Assembly: GCF_958295425.1 (NCBI RefSeq)
Contig: NC_081142.1
Span: forward strand, 28,739,649-28,803,648
Length of the DNA stretch: 64,000 nucleotides
Reading direction: 5' to 3'
Source: Solea solea
Lineage: Eukaryota; Chordata; Actinopteri; Pleuronectiformes; Soleidae
Position numbers and translations under genes: made by a program. Below are positions 14,487 to 23,935 of this stretch, one piece after another. The notes beneath the pieces were generated by a model. That model made no database searches, was not told where the DNA came from, and saw only the letters and a program-made list of their open reading frames with translations. Position 1 is the first letter of the stretch. Each line of letters begins with the position of its first letter.

Positions 14487-14869
14487 TTGTTGTCGACCTT
14501 CACACTGAAAACTCTCAAAACTAAAGAACAAACAGTTTAGTGTTTTGACTGAAGAGAAACAACATGATCACGTCTTTATCTTCACTGTGAGACACACTTT
14601 ACAACAGGAAACTGATGTCTGTAAACCACTCACACACACACACACGCACACACACACACACACCAAAGTCCACAGAGAAAATCAGTGATTTTGTGTGAGT
14701 GGGAGAGTGAGTGTGTGTGTGTGTGTGTGCATGCGCGCGTGTGTGTGTGAGAGAGTGTGTGTGTGGGAGAGGGAGTGGTTTACTGAATTTAAAAGAGCTG
14801 TACTTACAAACATATTTCCCAGAATTTCAAAATAGATTAAATGTGTGTTAAACTTGTACAAACCCTGAC

Positions 14870-14915
<46 letters not shown>

Positions 14916-15036
14916 TGCTATAAATCTGATAGTTCAGCACATTCAGGATATTCTGAGTGGAGGTTTGAACAAACGACTCAACGGCTGCTTTAACGGCTCT
15001 GGTTCAACCAAGACTCAACCAAACAGGCCTCACTGA
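11676..15036 (+). CDS. uck2: Uridine-cytidine kinase 2 (complete, 7 exons)
   Basis: Cytosolic kinase that phosphorylates uridine and cytidine to UMP and CMP in the pyrimidine salvage pathway. Exons: 11676-11780, 13484-13643, 13768-13864, 13986-14128, 14207-14304, 14381-14429 and 14915-15036. They sum to 774 nt = 257 aa (human 261) with all GT-AG junctions in frame. The P-loop [10 protein letters not shown] ends exon 1 (residues 26-35) and is completed by SSVCSK in exon 2. Further family blocks are [87 protein letters not shown] and [10 protein letters not shown]. The C-terminal tail is diverged. Exon 2 is preceded immediately by a 0.9-kb TG satellite that supplies its acceptor context. The neighbouring tmco1 matches human 1q24.1. 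Confidence 0.97.
11813..11841. repeat. (GAT)n microsatellite
   Basis: About nine GAT/ATG trinucleotides in uck2 intron 1, 33 bases after the exon 1 donor. Confidence 0.85.
12573..13481. repeat. 0.9-kb TG-rich satellite with 144-bp and 256-bp higher-order units
   Basis: Almost pure T and G with scattered C, built from TGTGTG runs broken by TCTG, GACTG and TTTCTG. A landmark TCTCTGTATGTGCGTG occurs at 12657, 12801 and 12945, giving three 144-bp units. TCTCTGGGTGCGTGTG occurs at 13001 and 13257, giving a 256-bp duplication. The array runs directly into the uck2 exon 2 acceptor (TAG at 13481-13483). Open frames on both strands give only Cys-Val or His-Thr repeats and are not genes. Confidence 0.93.
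14444..14484. repeat. (CA)n microsatellite
   Basis: Pure CA run in uck2 intron 6, starting about 14 bases after the exon 6 donor. Confidence 0.88.
14550..14715. repeat. Foldback-family fragment (left arm)
   Basis: Degenerate left arm of the window's foldback repeat family, in uck2 intron 6. ATGATCACGTCTTTAT, ACAGGAAACTG, GTAAACCACTCAC and CCAAAGTCCACAGAGAAAAT are in the family order. CA expansion interrupts it and the right arm is missing. Confidence 0.65.
14874..14910. repeat. (TG)n microsatellite at uck2 exon 7 acceptor
   Basis: TG run of about 36 bases ending directly at the GCAG acceptor of uck2 exon 7. It replaces a normal polypyrimidine tract. Confidence 0.88.
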
Positions 15037-15780
15037 GTGCAGCGCCCCCCTGAGGACGAGAGAGGACGAGAGAGGACGAGAGAGGACGGTTCCGTCCGCA
15101 CGGGTCCAAAGGGAAGCGGGACGAGAAAAAGCACTCCTGATTTAAAAAACAAAGACATGTGATCACATGACGGCCTTTCACCTCATAATAATCCCAGTGT
15201 GTGATCAGACTGATTCTCTTCATCAACGCCAAACTCTGACGTATTATAGTATTGATTTAGAATTGACTGAAGAGGATTAGAGTGTGAATGTTTGTGGAAA
15301 ACAACATACAAATACAAAACGTCAGAATTCTGAGATTAAAGAGATTTTTAATCTCAGAATTCTTTTTTTTTATTATCTCAAAATACTGAGAAAAAACCCT
15401 AATAATTCTTACTTTAATCCCTGAGAAACGACTCAGAATTTTGACTACACTTTAGATTCTCCTCGTCCAAACTGTCTCCTCACAAGTCAGAATGGTTATT
15501 AAAGTTAAGATATATAACGCTTTATTTCTCCTAATCCAAATTCAATTCAACATATCTTTGAATCCTTAAAAGCAGACGATATCTGTAATACATCTGCAGT
15601 CCAGCTATTACATGTTAAAATGGCTTGTCATAGTATTAAAGGGTGAATATTTGAGATCTGTACAACTGATGTCCACCTCGGGTCATGTGACCAGTCTCCA
15701 AAGAAAACATCCTTCTTTTTTTTTAACTGTTTCTCTTTTCAAACACAGTGTGATTTTATTTGACTTTCTTAAAGTTCAGG

Positions 15781-15910
15781 ATTGTTTAAGTGTGAACATC
15801 TACGGTGTCAAGAACATGTTCACGTCTTTGTCTCACTGTCAGACACACACACACACTCACTCACTCTCCCACACCAAAGTCCAGAGAGAAAACCAGTGAT
15901 TTTAACATCT

Positions 15911-15946
<36 letters not shown>

Positions 15947-16224
15947 TGCCTCCATCACTAAGTTCACATGTTCCTTTGTTCAGACTGACCTCAGTGACAA
16001 AGTGACCACAAGAGGCAGCAGAGGACCAGCAGCTGTGTCCCTGTGAGCTAAAATCACTGATTTTCTCTCTGGACTTTGGTGTGTGAGAGTGAGTGGTTTC
16101 CAAACTTGAGTTTCCTGTTGTAAAGTGTGTCTGACAGTGAGATAAAGTCGTGATCATGTTCTTATTTGATCAGTGGAGCTCAGTGGCTAACCGCACTTCT
16201 AAAAGACTGAACTGTCCCTTTAAA
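15781..16224. repeat. Foldback repeat family, complete copy
   Basis: Left arm 15781-15900 and right arm about 16050-16166 are near-complementary. AAGAACATGTTCACGTCTTT pairs with the block ending TGATCATGTTCTT. CTCTCCCACACCAAAGTCC pairs with GGACTTTGGTGTG. The unpaired core carries ACTGCTGCCTCCATCACTAA, a (CA)n run and GAGGCAGCAGAGGACCAGCA. Beyond the right arm is the shared terminal block CTGAACTGTCCCTTTAA (16207-16224). Confidence 0.8.
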
Positions 16225-16864
16225 GTGAATCCTTTGTTTCAGATGAAAACTCATATAAATGTGTTGTGTGAAACACGGGCGTCTCCCATGATGCATTTCT
16301 CAGGACCTCTTTGCTTCAGTCAATAAATAAATCTGATGTTGATCAAAAATTATTCAAATGTCATTAGTTTGTGATTTTAATCTGGAAATAAATGACTCTT
16401 TTAAAAAAAAGCCATATAAAAAGATTAATGGGGTCATTTTTCACAAACTCTGAATAAAATAATGACTCTTAATTTTCAGTAAATGAGGACCTTTGAGCTG
16501 CTAATCATGATCAATTCCACCAGTTTTCCAAAAACTCAGCGGTTTTCATTTTTTAGTCCACAAACCAAAGATGGAAGAAAGTGGAAAATGTTCCCATTGA
16601 AGATGAAAAATCTAAAAACTTATTTTTAAAAAACCTAATTAAACTGATTACTAAATGAATCTGCTTTTAATCATTTATGAATCTATTTATCGTTGCAGTC
16701 AAACAGGTCAGTGCAGAGGAAGGATTGATGGTTTTCTGCTCTTTTCAACTTAACTGGTTTAACATCGACATTTATCACAATAATTATCTATAAACTAGAA
16801 CCTTTTCAGTCACAACACCCACTGTAATCAATCACAATAAATAATGAAAGCCATGAACATTGAT

Positions 16865-16990
16865 GTAAAACTATTTACTTGAATATAGTTCAGGTGTTCA
16901 ATATCTTAAGAACATGTTTTAACAGGGAACTGAAGTTAGTAAACGTCAAAGAGACAAAGGACAAAATCAGACATCAGAACTCAACACGTC
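16865..16990. repeat. Foldback-family fragment
   Basis: Carries ATATCTTAAGAACATGTT, AGGGAACTGAAG and ACAAAATCAGACATCAGAAC in family order, with the rest deleted. It lies beyond the 3' end of the aatf-like gene. Confidence 0.55.
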
Positions 16991-16992
16991 AC

Positions 16993-17150
16993 TCATGAGA
17001 ACGTCCTCACTGTCACCGTCTCATGAGAACGTCCTCACCGTCTCATGAGAACGTCCTCACCGTCACCGTCTCATGAGAACGTCCTCACCGTCAGTCTCTC
17101 ATGAGAACGTTATCACGTCACTGTCTCACGAGAACGTCCTCACCGTCACT
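16993..17150. repeat. Minisatellite (about 22-bp unit) ending at aatf stop codon
   Basis: Tandem units containing CTCATGAGAACGTCCTCACC, repeated about six times with small length changes. The array abuts and slightly enters the stop codon of the aatf-like ORF on the minus strand. Confidence 0.85.
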
Positions 17151-18759
17151 CTCTGACCGCAGAGTTCCGACCAAAGAGTCCTCGATACAGTTCGCTGCGT
17201 GCCTCGTCGTCCATGGCGCTGTGGTCGACTGGTGCCATGAAGTTCACCAGCTTGCTGTGGACGTGGAAGCGGACCTTGCGTCCCTTGCTGGCCTTGGTGT
17301 CCACCTTCTTCTTGATCTTGCTGCGTAGCTTCTGGATGGCCAGCCACTGCCGGCCCATGGCCACCTGGTCGTTGGGATCGGCCGCGCTCGTCTTGCGCTC
17401 GATGAGTTCCCTCAGCAGCTGGTGATAGAAGTCGTCATCGTCAAATATGTCCTCGTCCAATTCTTTGAGGTGTGTGTTGGCCTTCAGTTGCGGTTGTGCG
17501 GCGTCCCCATCCTCAGCAGGGACGGTCTCGAGCAGGGACACCTTCTTCCCGAGGGTCCGGTATTCCGAGCGTCGGGTTTGTGTGCGCCGCAGCAGCCGCT
17601 CTTTGTCCATCAGCACCTGCTCCACCTGTGTCAGAATGTTCCGGTCAAACGCTCCGAAGCCTTTGCTGCTCTTCCCGGTGGTCAGTCGGGTTTTGTCGTG
17701 CCACTTCTGCAGCGTGGTGTTCTGGTATGGCTGGAAGGCAGCAAAGCGTTTGGCCATGAAGTCCGGATACTCGGTCATCTCCAGTTTCCGCTTTGGTGGT
17801 CTTACGTCCTTCACCGTCTCCTCCTCTTCCTTGTCCTCATCACTGTCAATGTCCTCATCTTCACCCGTGGCGGCCGTGTCCCCCAGCGCAACTGCCCTGG
17901 TGTCTGAGTTCTGACAGAGCAGCTCATCCTGCAGCTCCAGCAAAGTCCTCTGCAGGGCCTTCAAAGCTTTGTGGGCATTCTTGAGCGGCGCTGCCAGCTC
18001 AGCCCCGCCCCTCTTCTTGAACTCCGGGAGCATCTGCGGCTGTGGAAGTTGATTGGCCGTTACCAGAGCTTTCTGCATTTTGATTCGTCCCTCGAGGAGT
18101 TGGTCCCACAGAACCAGCTGGTTCTTCACGGCTCTGCCCTTCGCCACCTCCTCGTCCACCTTCTCTTTGGAGAAAGTGCGCACCACTTCCTCACCATCTT
18201 CATCTACCATTTCATCACCATCTTCCTCTTCATCGCTGTCTTCGGTCTCATCATCATCATCGTCATCATCATCATCATCATCTTCACTCACTCCCAGGTC
18301 GTCCATGCCTTCCGTCAGTTTATGGAAATCCACACCTTCAGGGAAGGTGGTGTCACAACCTTTCAATCCAGCCTCATCATCTACATCAATTCCATCACCA
18401 TCCACCTCCTCCTCCTCCTCCTCCTCACCTTCTTCTAACTCTTCAATGCTACCCTCCTCCTCCTCATCTTCTTCCTCCTCACCTTCATCATCATCTTCCT
18501 CATCCTCCTCCAGCTGTTTCCGGGACACAGTTTTACCCACGTACCGTCGGTCTGTGTCAGAGAGCAGGGTCGCGTTGTTCTTCCGCAGAGAACTTCGACC
18601 GAGTCCACCTTCGTCGTCATCATCATCTTCATCTTCATCATTGAACTTCTCCACCACTCTGGCTTTGGTCGTTTCGTCTTCATCACCGTCCTCCGGATCC
18701 ACGAACTTCGGCAGCGGATTCAACAAATCCTCGAGCTGCTGAGAGAAGGAAGCCGCCAT
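17146..18759 (-). CDS. aatf: AATF/Che-1-like protein, intronless
   Basis: Nucleolar/nuclear AATF (Che-1, Traube): ribosome biogenesis factor and RNA polymerase II-binding transcription cofactor. One uninterrupted ORF of 537 codons from the ATG at 18759. An upstream in-frame ATG at 18789 would add 10 residues but lacks homology, so I chose [15 protein letters not shown]. Order along the protein: [12 protein letters not shown] start, very acidic region with long Asp/Glu runs (about 40-185), AATF/Che-1 domain with [20 protein letters not shown] and TANQLPQP, a PPKRKLEM basic patch followed by DFMAKRFA and [10 protein letters not shown], then the TRAUB domain with [38 protein letters not shown] and [12 protein letters not shown]. 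The human gene has about a dozen exons and lies at 17q12, so a single exon here suggests a retrocopy that stayed intact. No poly(A) tail or target duplication was found. It is divergent from magoh. Confidence 0.93.
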   Translation of the reverse strand: MAASFSQQLEDLLNPLPKFVDPEDGDEDETTKARVVEKFNDEDEDDDDDEGGLGRSSLRKNNATLLSDTDRRYVGKTVSRKQLEEDEEDDDEGEEEEDEEEEGSIEELEEGEEEEEEEVDGDGIDVDDEAGLKGCDTTFPEGVDFHKLTEGMDDLGVSEDDDDDDDDDDDETEDSDEEEDGDEMVDEDGEEVVRTFSKEKVDEEVAKGRAVKNQLVLWDQLLEGRIKMQKALVTANQLPQPQMLPEFKKRGGAELAAPLKNAHKALKALQRTLLELQDELLCQNSDTRAVALGDTAATGEDEDIDSDEDKEEEETVKDVRPPKRKLEMTEYPDFMAKRFAAFQPYQNTTLQKWHDKTRLTTGKSSKGFGAFDRNILTQVEQVLMDKERLLRRTQTRRSEYRTLGKKVSLLETVPAEDGDAAQPQLKANTHLKELDEDIFDDDDFYHQLLRELIERKTSAADPNDQVAMGRQWLAIQKLRSKIKKKVDTKASKGRKVRFHVHSKLVNFMAPVDHSAMDDEARSELYRGLFGRNSAVRE

Positions 18760-19700
18760 GACCGACGACACGAGGACAACAACTCGCACGTGCGACGTGT
18801 GAAAACGCTAGATCCTTGGAGTGTGTGTGTGCGGGTGGTGATGACGTCAGTAAAATGCGACGAAAATCGTGGACTTTTAGGCCCCTCGTTTTGTGTTTCA
18901 GGTGGATGAATCCTTTCACTGACTGCAGGTCGATGAACAATAATAATGATAATAATAATAACAATAATAATAATACTGTCAGATTCAACTGAAATAATAA
19001 ACACACAACATTTGTGTGTATATTTTTATATTCCTGTCATGGGGTAGATTGTTAGATAGATATACAGACAGACTTTTATTTATTTTACTTCTACAACAAG
19101 CTCTCTATTCTCAGTAGACCACACTTAACCAAGCTACTTATCCACGTGCAATATACTTATATCATTTCCCATGTTCAAGCTTTGTTTATAATGTAAATAT
19201 CAAGCCCATACTGTATATATTCTACATTCTATTTGAACTTTTCGTGTCCTTTTTTGGTAATACATGTTTATTATTTATTATCTTTATCTTTACTGGCTTT
19301 GAAACTGTAACAATTTAATTCCCCACTACGGGACTATCTTATCTTATTTTATCTTATCTTAAAACGTAAGTACATTTTATAACGGAAAATGACAATAAAG
19401 TACAGTAAATGTCATGTACTTGAAGTACTTTTACTGATATTATAAAACAAATAATACCAAAGTCATTTTGTGGTCACATACCTTTAGACTGTTTAGAAGA
19501 GAAGAGTGAGGTGAAAGAAACATGGAACTGTACATTTACAATCACCCTGAGAGCCAACAACCAGGGCACCAAAAACACACGCTTTACTTGATCCTTTTGC
19601 GCATGCGCAGAGGTTTCTCGAGTCCCTGCGTCGCTGCAGCTCGCCGAGTTTTGTTCCGCTGTTTCACCAGAGCGAAATCTTAATTTTCTGGACAGTCACC
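18760..19700. promoter_or_regulatory. Divergent region between aatf-like gene and magoh
   Basis: About 0.94 kb between two start codons facing away from each other. It includes an (AAT)n run at 18937-18975 and AT-rich unique sequence. The stretch just before magoh (19590-19700) is more GC-rich with CGCATGCGCAGAG, a possible NRF1-type element typical of CpG promoters. Core promoter elements were not otherwise resolved. Confidence 0.45.
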
Positions 19701-22700
19701 ATGTCAACCAGCGACTTCTACCTCAGATATTATGTTGGACACAAGGGCAAGTTCGGACACGAGTTCCTGGAGTTCGAATTCAGGCCCGACGGTGAGTTTT
19801 ATTTGGCGGTAACACGCCGCGGCTAAGCTAACGTGGCTAACCGCCGGCGAGTGTGTGTGTAGGCCGCAGCTAGCCGTCGTAACTAGCCGTTAAAGATGAA
19901 ACCTCAACATGATTCCCCACGAAATATAAACAAAACAATAATAGTCGCATCATAAACTGTAGTAATTTGTGAATACGTGTATGTTTTAAACGATATATTT
20001 CCAGTGTAAAAGCACCATGCCGCCACCAGGGACGCTAGCAAACTCGCGTGTTAAAAAGTTAGTGCATTCAATTCAGATTTGTCTTTAAATGTTTGTTTTC
20101 TTGCAGGTAAACTGAGGTACGCCAACAACAGTAACTACAAGAATGACGTCATGATCAGGAAAGAGGTAAACACTGCTTTAGAACACGTTGGTGTGACTTA
20201 ATTTCAACTGTATTTATGAGGTTTCTCACGTTGTCTGGATTCATTTATGGCGTTAAGTCCATTGTCTCACTGTTAAATGTTATTATTGTAACTTTAACTC
20301 AATTAACGCTATTGGGGCTGTTATTGTTCCAGTGTTTTGATATGTACAATAAATAAAGAATATAGAATTGAAGCTACTGTGTAAATATATGGGTCAGGTT
20401 TTAATATGATAGTTTGTTAAATGTGGTTATTTGTGGTACTGACACTGAACTCTTGTATCAGTGAAAACAGGTATGATTTTAGTCACTTAATAAAACATCC
20501 ATCTGCTTAAGTCTGTGATATGTTAAGAACATGTTTTGCCTTGTAATTTTGCACTTTAACAGTCTTTTCTAAGTGAAAGTCTCTGACACTGGGTAAACCA
20601 CTCACTCTCCCACACCAAAGTCCACAGAGAAAATCTGTGATTTTAACATCACACACACCAGATAAACTTAAGTTTTCAGCTGGAAAAGTGTGTTCAACAC
20701 TGAGATTAAGAGGTGAACATATTCTTATGACATCACAGACTAGGACTGTCAATTTTCCTCTATAATCCCATTCAAAGTCCATTCCTTATTTTTAATATTC
20801 AAATTTTTTTATTAAAATGTGAATAAGTTTCAACTTAATATCATGTGGTTGTTACACGTTGTGTCCACTGGTGGCCTGCAGCTGCCTCTCGACGGCGTTA
20901 ATATAATGAGCCGCACTGTCCGTGGTGATGGAGCGCACTGACTTACGTTCCGCTCACCCAAGTTTGTCGCTGATGCATCTGGTAATGTTTTCGGCGTGTG
21001 GCTAGTTTTAAAAAATGATATCTTTCAGCTTCCATTCCTCGTCTATAGAATGTGCGGTGACTGTGGCGTGTGCTGAAAAATGATGAATAGTTAAAAAAAA
21101 CGTTTTAACTTTAACACTTTTATTCTAAACTAATTAACCTTCCTCTTATTTGAATCATCACAGTTATCAGTCAGACCACTGTATTTGTAGCGTTTAGATG
21201 TTTTATCACACTGCCGTGTTGCAGAGTGTGTGTATCTCCACATGTAGCAGCAGGTAGAATAGGTTTGTTGATAATAAGTAATAAGCTCTTGGTGGTTCCG
21301 GTCGTCTGGTGTCATTTGTAGGCGACATTGGCGTGACTGTGGTCGCACTTTAAGTAACCAAAAATCTGCCATACTGGCGAGGTCGTGATCTCCTCGCTCT
21401 CAGCGCTCAGTCGATGTTCACATGCTGCTGTTGTTGTGAGTGAGACACGGGGAAGAGGATGTGACTGTTCAGTGATTGGCTGTTTGACTCTGACCACGCT
21501 ACAGGCTGCTGGTTACGAGGGAGGGGCTGAGTTTGTTCATGCAACCAAACCTGCTTTGTCTATTTTACGAGCGCTTTTTTTGGTTTGAGTGACTTTATCA
21601 AACGTTTTTTCTACTGATATCATGGAAGTGTCTGTCACGCTGTCACGATACATATTGTTATCGTATTATTGTCCAGCCCTAGTTGTGCGAGGGTCAAAAA
21701 AAAACAATACACATCCGAATAGTAACAGCATTAGATTATTATTGTTTTTTTTAAAATATTTGAATTATATTCAACTCCCGAAATTCGTTCGAACAGCCCT
21801 GGTGTAGAATAAATTATGTGGTTCAGTGCTGACTGTGGCACCTGAACTAATGCAGTATGATGTGTAGAGAGAAGGTGAGTTGATCATTTCATGTTCTAGT
21901 ACAGTGTTCCTGACCCGAACCCCTGTCCAGGGCGCGCACACAAAAAAGAATAAAGTAAAAAGTTTATTTTTTTGTTCCTGTTCTCACAGTGTATATGGAT
22001 AAAAACTGTCCTGTACTTCCGTTAAATCAAAACCAAGGTATTGCCTTGTTTTCTTTTTTTTGCTCCTGGTGAGTCTTTGGTACTTTTACGTTTCTCACAC
22101 AACAGGAACGTGATCACATGTTGGTGACAAATAGCTTAATAAACTGAGAGGTGGACCAAACAAATGATAGTTTTTATTTGGATCATACTGACGTCTGATT
22201 ATTCAGTAGAGTGTCTGATTGGGATAATATAATTATATTAACCTCACAAACTCAGAGCAGTCAAAGCTCTGTGCCCCCCCATGTGATCTCTGCCCCCCCC
22301 AGGTTGGGAACCATGGTTCTAGTAGAATAAACAGGTCTAATTTTGCCAGTATCAGATTGTATGACATTATAAACACACATGACTCGCGTCTTAAGGCTTC
22401 AAAGCTCACTTGTCTTCCGTTTCTCAGGCGTACGTTCACAAAAGTGTGATGGAGGAGCTGAAGAGGATCATTGACGACAGTGAGATCACAAAGGAAGACG
22501 ACGCGCTGTGGCCGCCTCCTGACAGAGTCGGCAGACAGGTCCGTGTCTCTGTGACCAGTCAGGTTTATTTACAAAGTTCACTTTTCATAATAACCTGAAC
22601 CGTGTGTATCTCCATAGGAACTGGAGATCGTCATCGGGGACGAACACATTTCATTCACAACTTCCAAAATCGGCTCCTTGATCGACGTGAACCAGTCAAA

Positions 22701-22871
22701 GTGAGTGACGTCAAGAAACGTTGATGTTTTCACATTCGTCTGGTTTTTAATAGCTGCTGTTGTTATTTCAGGGATCCTGAAGGTCTTCGTGTCTTCTACT
22801 ACCTGGTCCAGGACCTGAAATGTCTGGTCTTCAGTCTCATCGGCCTTCACTTTAAGATCAAACCCATCTAA
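19701..22871 (+). CDS. magoh: Exon junction complex core protein Mago nashi homolog (complete, 5 exons)
   Basis: Binds RBM8A/Y14 and locks eIF4A3 on spliced mRNA in the exon junction complex, acting in nonsense-mediated decay and mRNA localisation. Exons: 19701-19791, 20107-20165, 22428-22538, 22618-22700 and 22772-22871, 444 nt = 147 aa. All junctions are GT-AG and in frame. The protein is nearly identical to human MAGOH beyond the first few residues: [80 protein letters not shown] and a C-terminus ending LHFKIKPI. Only the N-terminal MSTS differs from human. Intron 2 is 2.3 kb and carries a foldback repeat copy interrupted by a hAT-like element. Confidence 0.98.
20505..20741. repeat. Foldback repeat family copy, core deleted
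   Basis: In magoh intron 2. Left arm with CTTAAGTCTGTGATATGTTA, AGAACATGTT, CTCTCCCACACCAAAGTCCA and ACAGAGAAAATCTGTGATTT. Right arm with GAGATTAAGAGGTGAACATA and TTCTTATGACATCACAGACT, which mirrors the left start. It is followed after the inserted hAT-like element (20742-21800) by GTGTAGAATAAATTATGTGG, the same flank that follows the copy at 41036-41250. Confidence 0.7.
20742..21800. mobile_element. hAT-like non-autonomous element (candidate)
   Basis: Left end AGGACTGTCAATTTTCC and right end TTCGAACAGCCCT form short imperfect inverted repeats (AGGRCTGT) of a kind seen in fish hAT MITEs. The element interrupts a foldback repeat copy whose flanks resume on the other side. No clear 8-bp target duplication was found and no transposase frame exists, so the borders are approximate. 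Confidence 0.45.
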
Positions 22872-22983
22872 ACAAAAAAAAGAAGTGGACTTTCCTGGTT
22901 TTAATTTTCTTTGGCTCATGTTTCTGTTGTTGAATGACCACATTTGTACATTTGCTTTTGGTGGAACTTGTTTTTTTATTTTA

Positions 22984-22989
22984 AATAAA
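22984..22989 (+). terminator. magoh poly(A) signal
   Basis: AATAAA 113 bases after the magoh stop codon, followed by a GT/T-rich stretch. The first such motif downstream of the stop. Confidence 0.8.
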
Positions 22990-23489
22990 GGGTTAGAAAA
23001 ACAGAACTTCTTCAGCCTTTTTTGCTTGTAGAAACAGAATGACCCTTTTTCTCTTTTTTAGAATAAAATGACTTTCTTGTACAAGATGTTTTTTTTTATT
23101 CCATCATTTATTCAGCAGCTTAAATGCAATAATTTTACAGTGACGTGGGTTAATGTTCTGGTTTAAATTCACATATAGTCACTCGTAAGGCACAGCATCG
23201 AAAGTGACACAAAACGTTAAGTTTCACATGCTTTTAAACATCAACCTGTGGAGTAAAACAAAAGTGCAAAAAACATGTTCAGATACATGACATGTGACAA
23301 ATTTGTTCACATTAGTATCTAAACTGCTTATCATTGATAAAACCTCTCCCTCACCATTAATCACTAAATAAGTTCAAACCCCAGTGCTCAGGTTTTCTTT
23401 GATTTTGCAATTTTTACTCACATTAAGTCAAAAATGTTCAACTAATTAGAAGCCGAGGACGACGAGTAGTTCAAGTGGTTGTGACAAGT

Positions 23490-23932
23490 GTGGTCAAGAC
23501 ACTTAAAAAAGGTCCTGTGCTGTAAAACTGAAGTTTGTTGCTACGTGAAACGCTCACGTTCCCACAGAGAAAATCAGGGATTTTAACATCACACACACAC
23601 ACACGTTCTAATGTCTTATTTTGTAAAATTCGGCTCTTAAAATATTTCATTTAGATTTAACTCAGTGACAAAGTGACCACACGAGGCAGCAGAGGACCAG
23701 CAGCTCCTGTGTCCCCATGAGCTAAAATAACTGATTTCTCTGTGGACTTTGGTGTGGGAGAGTGAGTGGTTTACAAACTTCAGTTTCCAGTTAAAAAAGT
23801 CTGTCTAACAGCGAAATAAAGACGTGAACAGATTCTAAATTTATTGTACACGTTGATTTTATTCAACAACTCAAGTGACTAAAATCTGTTTTCTCCAGCA
23901 CTTCAAAAAAAAAAAAAACTATCCTTTTAACC
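23490..23932. repeat. Foldback repeat family copy forming the cpt2 3' UTR
   Basis: Diverged left arm (CCCACAGAGAAAATCAGGGA), (CA)n, core GTGACAAAGTGACCACACGA and GGCAGCAGAGGACCAGCAGC, then a good right arm TGGACTTTGGTGTGGGAGAG, TTTACAAACTTCAGTTTCC and AATAAAGACGTGAACA. The outer part GACTAAAATCTGTTTTCTCC is shared with the copy at 24415-24850. The terminal block AACTATCCTTTTAA ends four bases before the cpt2 stop codon. Confidence 0.75.
23840..23845 (-). terminator. cpt2 poly(A) signal
   Basis: AATAAA on the minus strand 91 bases past the cpt2 stop codon (TTTATT on plus). It lies inside the foldback repeat copy, just outside its right arm. Confidence 0.7.
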
Positions 23933-23935
23933 TTC

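Larger units (their letters stand above)
15037..17145. other. Convergent intergenic region between uck2 and aatf-like gene
   Basis: Contains the uck2 3' UTR (a candidate AATAAA signal lies at about 16322) and, on the other strand, the 3' UTR of the aatf-like gene. Just after the uck2 stop is a short (GAGGACGAGA)n repeat at 15053-15090. A complete foldback repeat copy lies at 15781-16224, a partial one at 16865-16990, and a minisatellite runs up to the aatf stop. No other gene is seen. Confidence 0.6.
22990..23935. other. Convergent region between magoh and cpt2
   Basis: No gene. The right half (about 23490-23932) is a foldback repeat copy that forms the 3' UTR of cpt2 on the minus strand. 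The left half is AT-rich unique sequence with poly-T tracts downstream of the magoh poly(A) signal. Confidence 0.6.

Noticed and set aside
17971..18742. Plus-strand frames rich in Ser or Ile (155 and 229 codons)
   Set aside because: Antisense shadow of the Asp/Glu-rich codon runs of the AATF-like gene on the minus strand.
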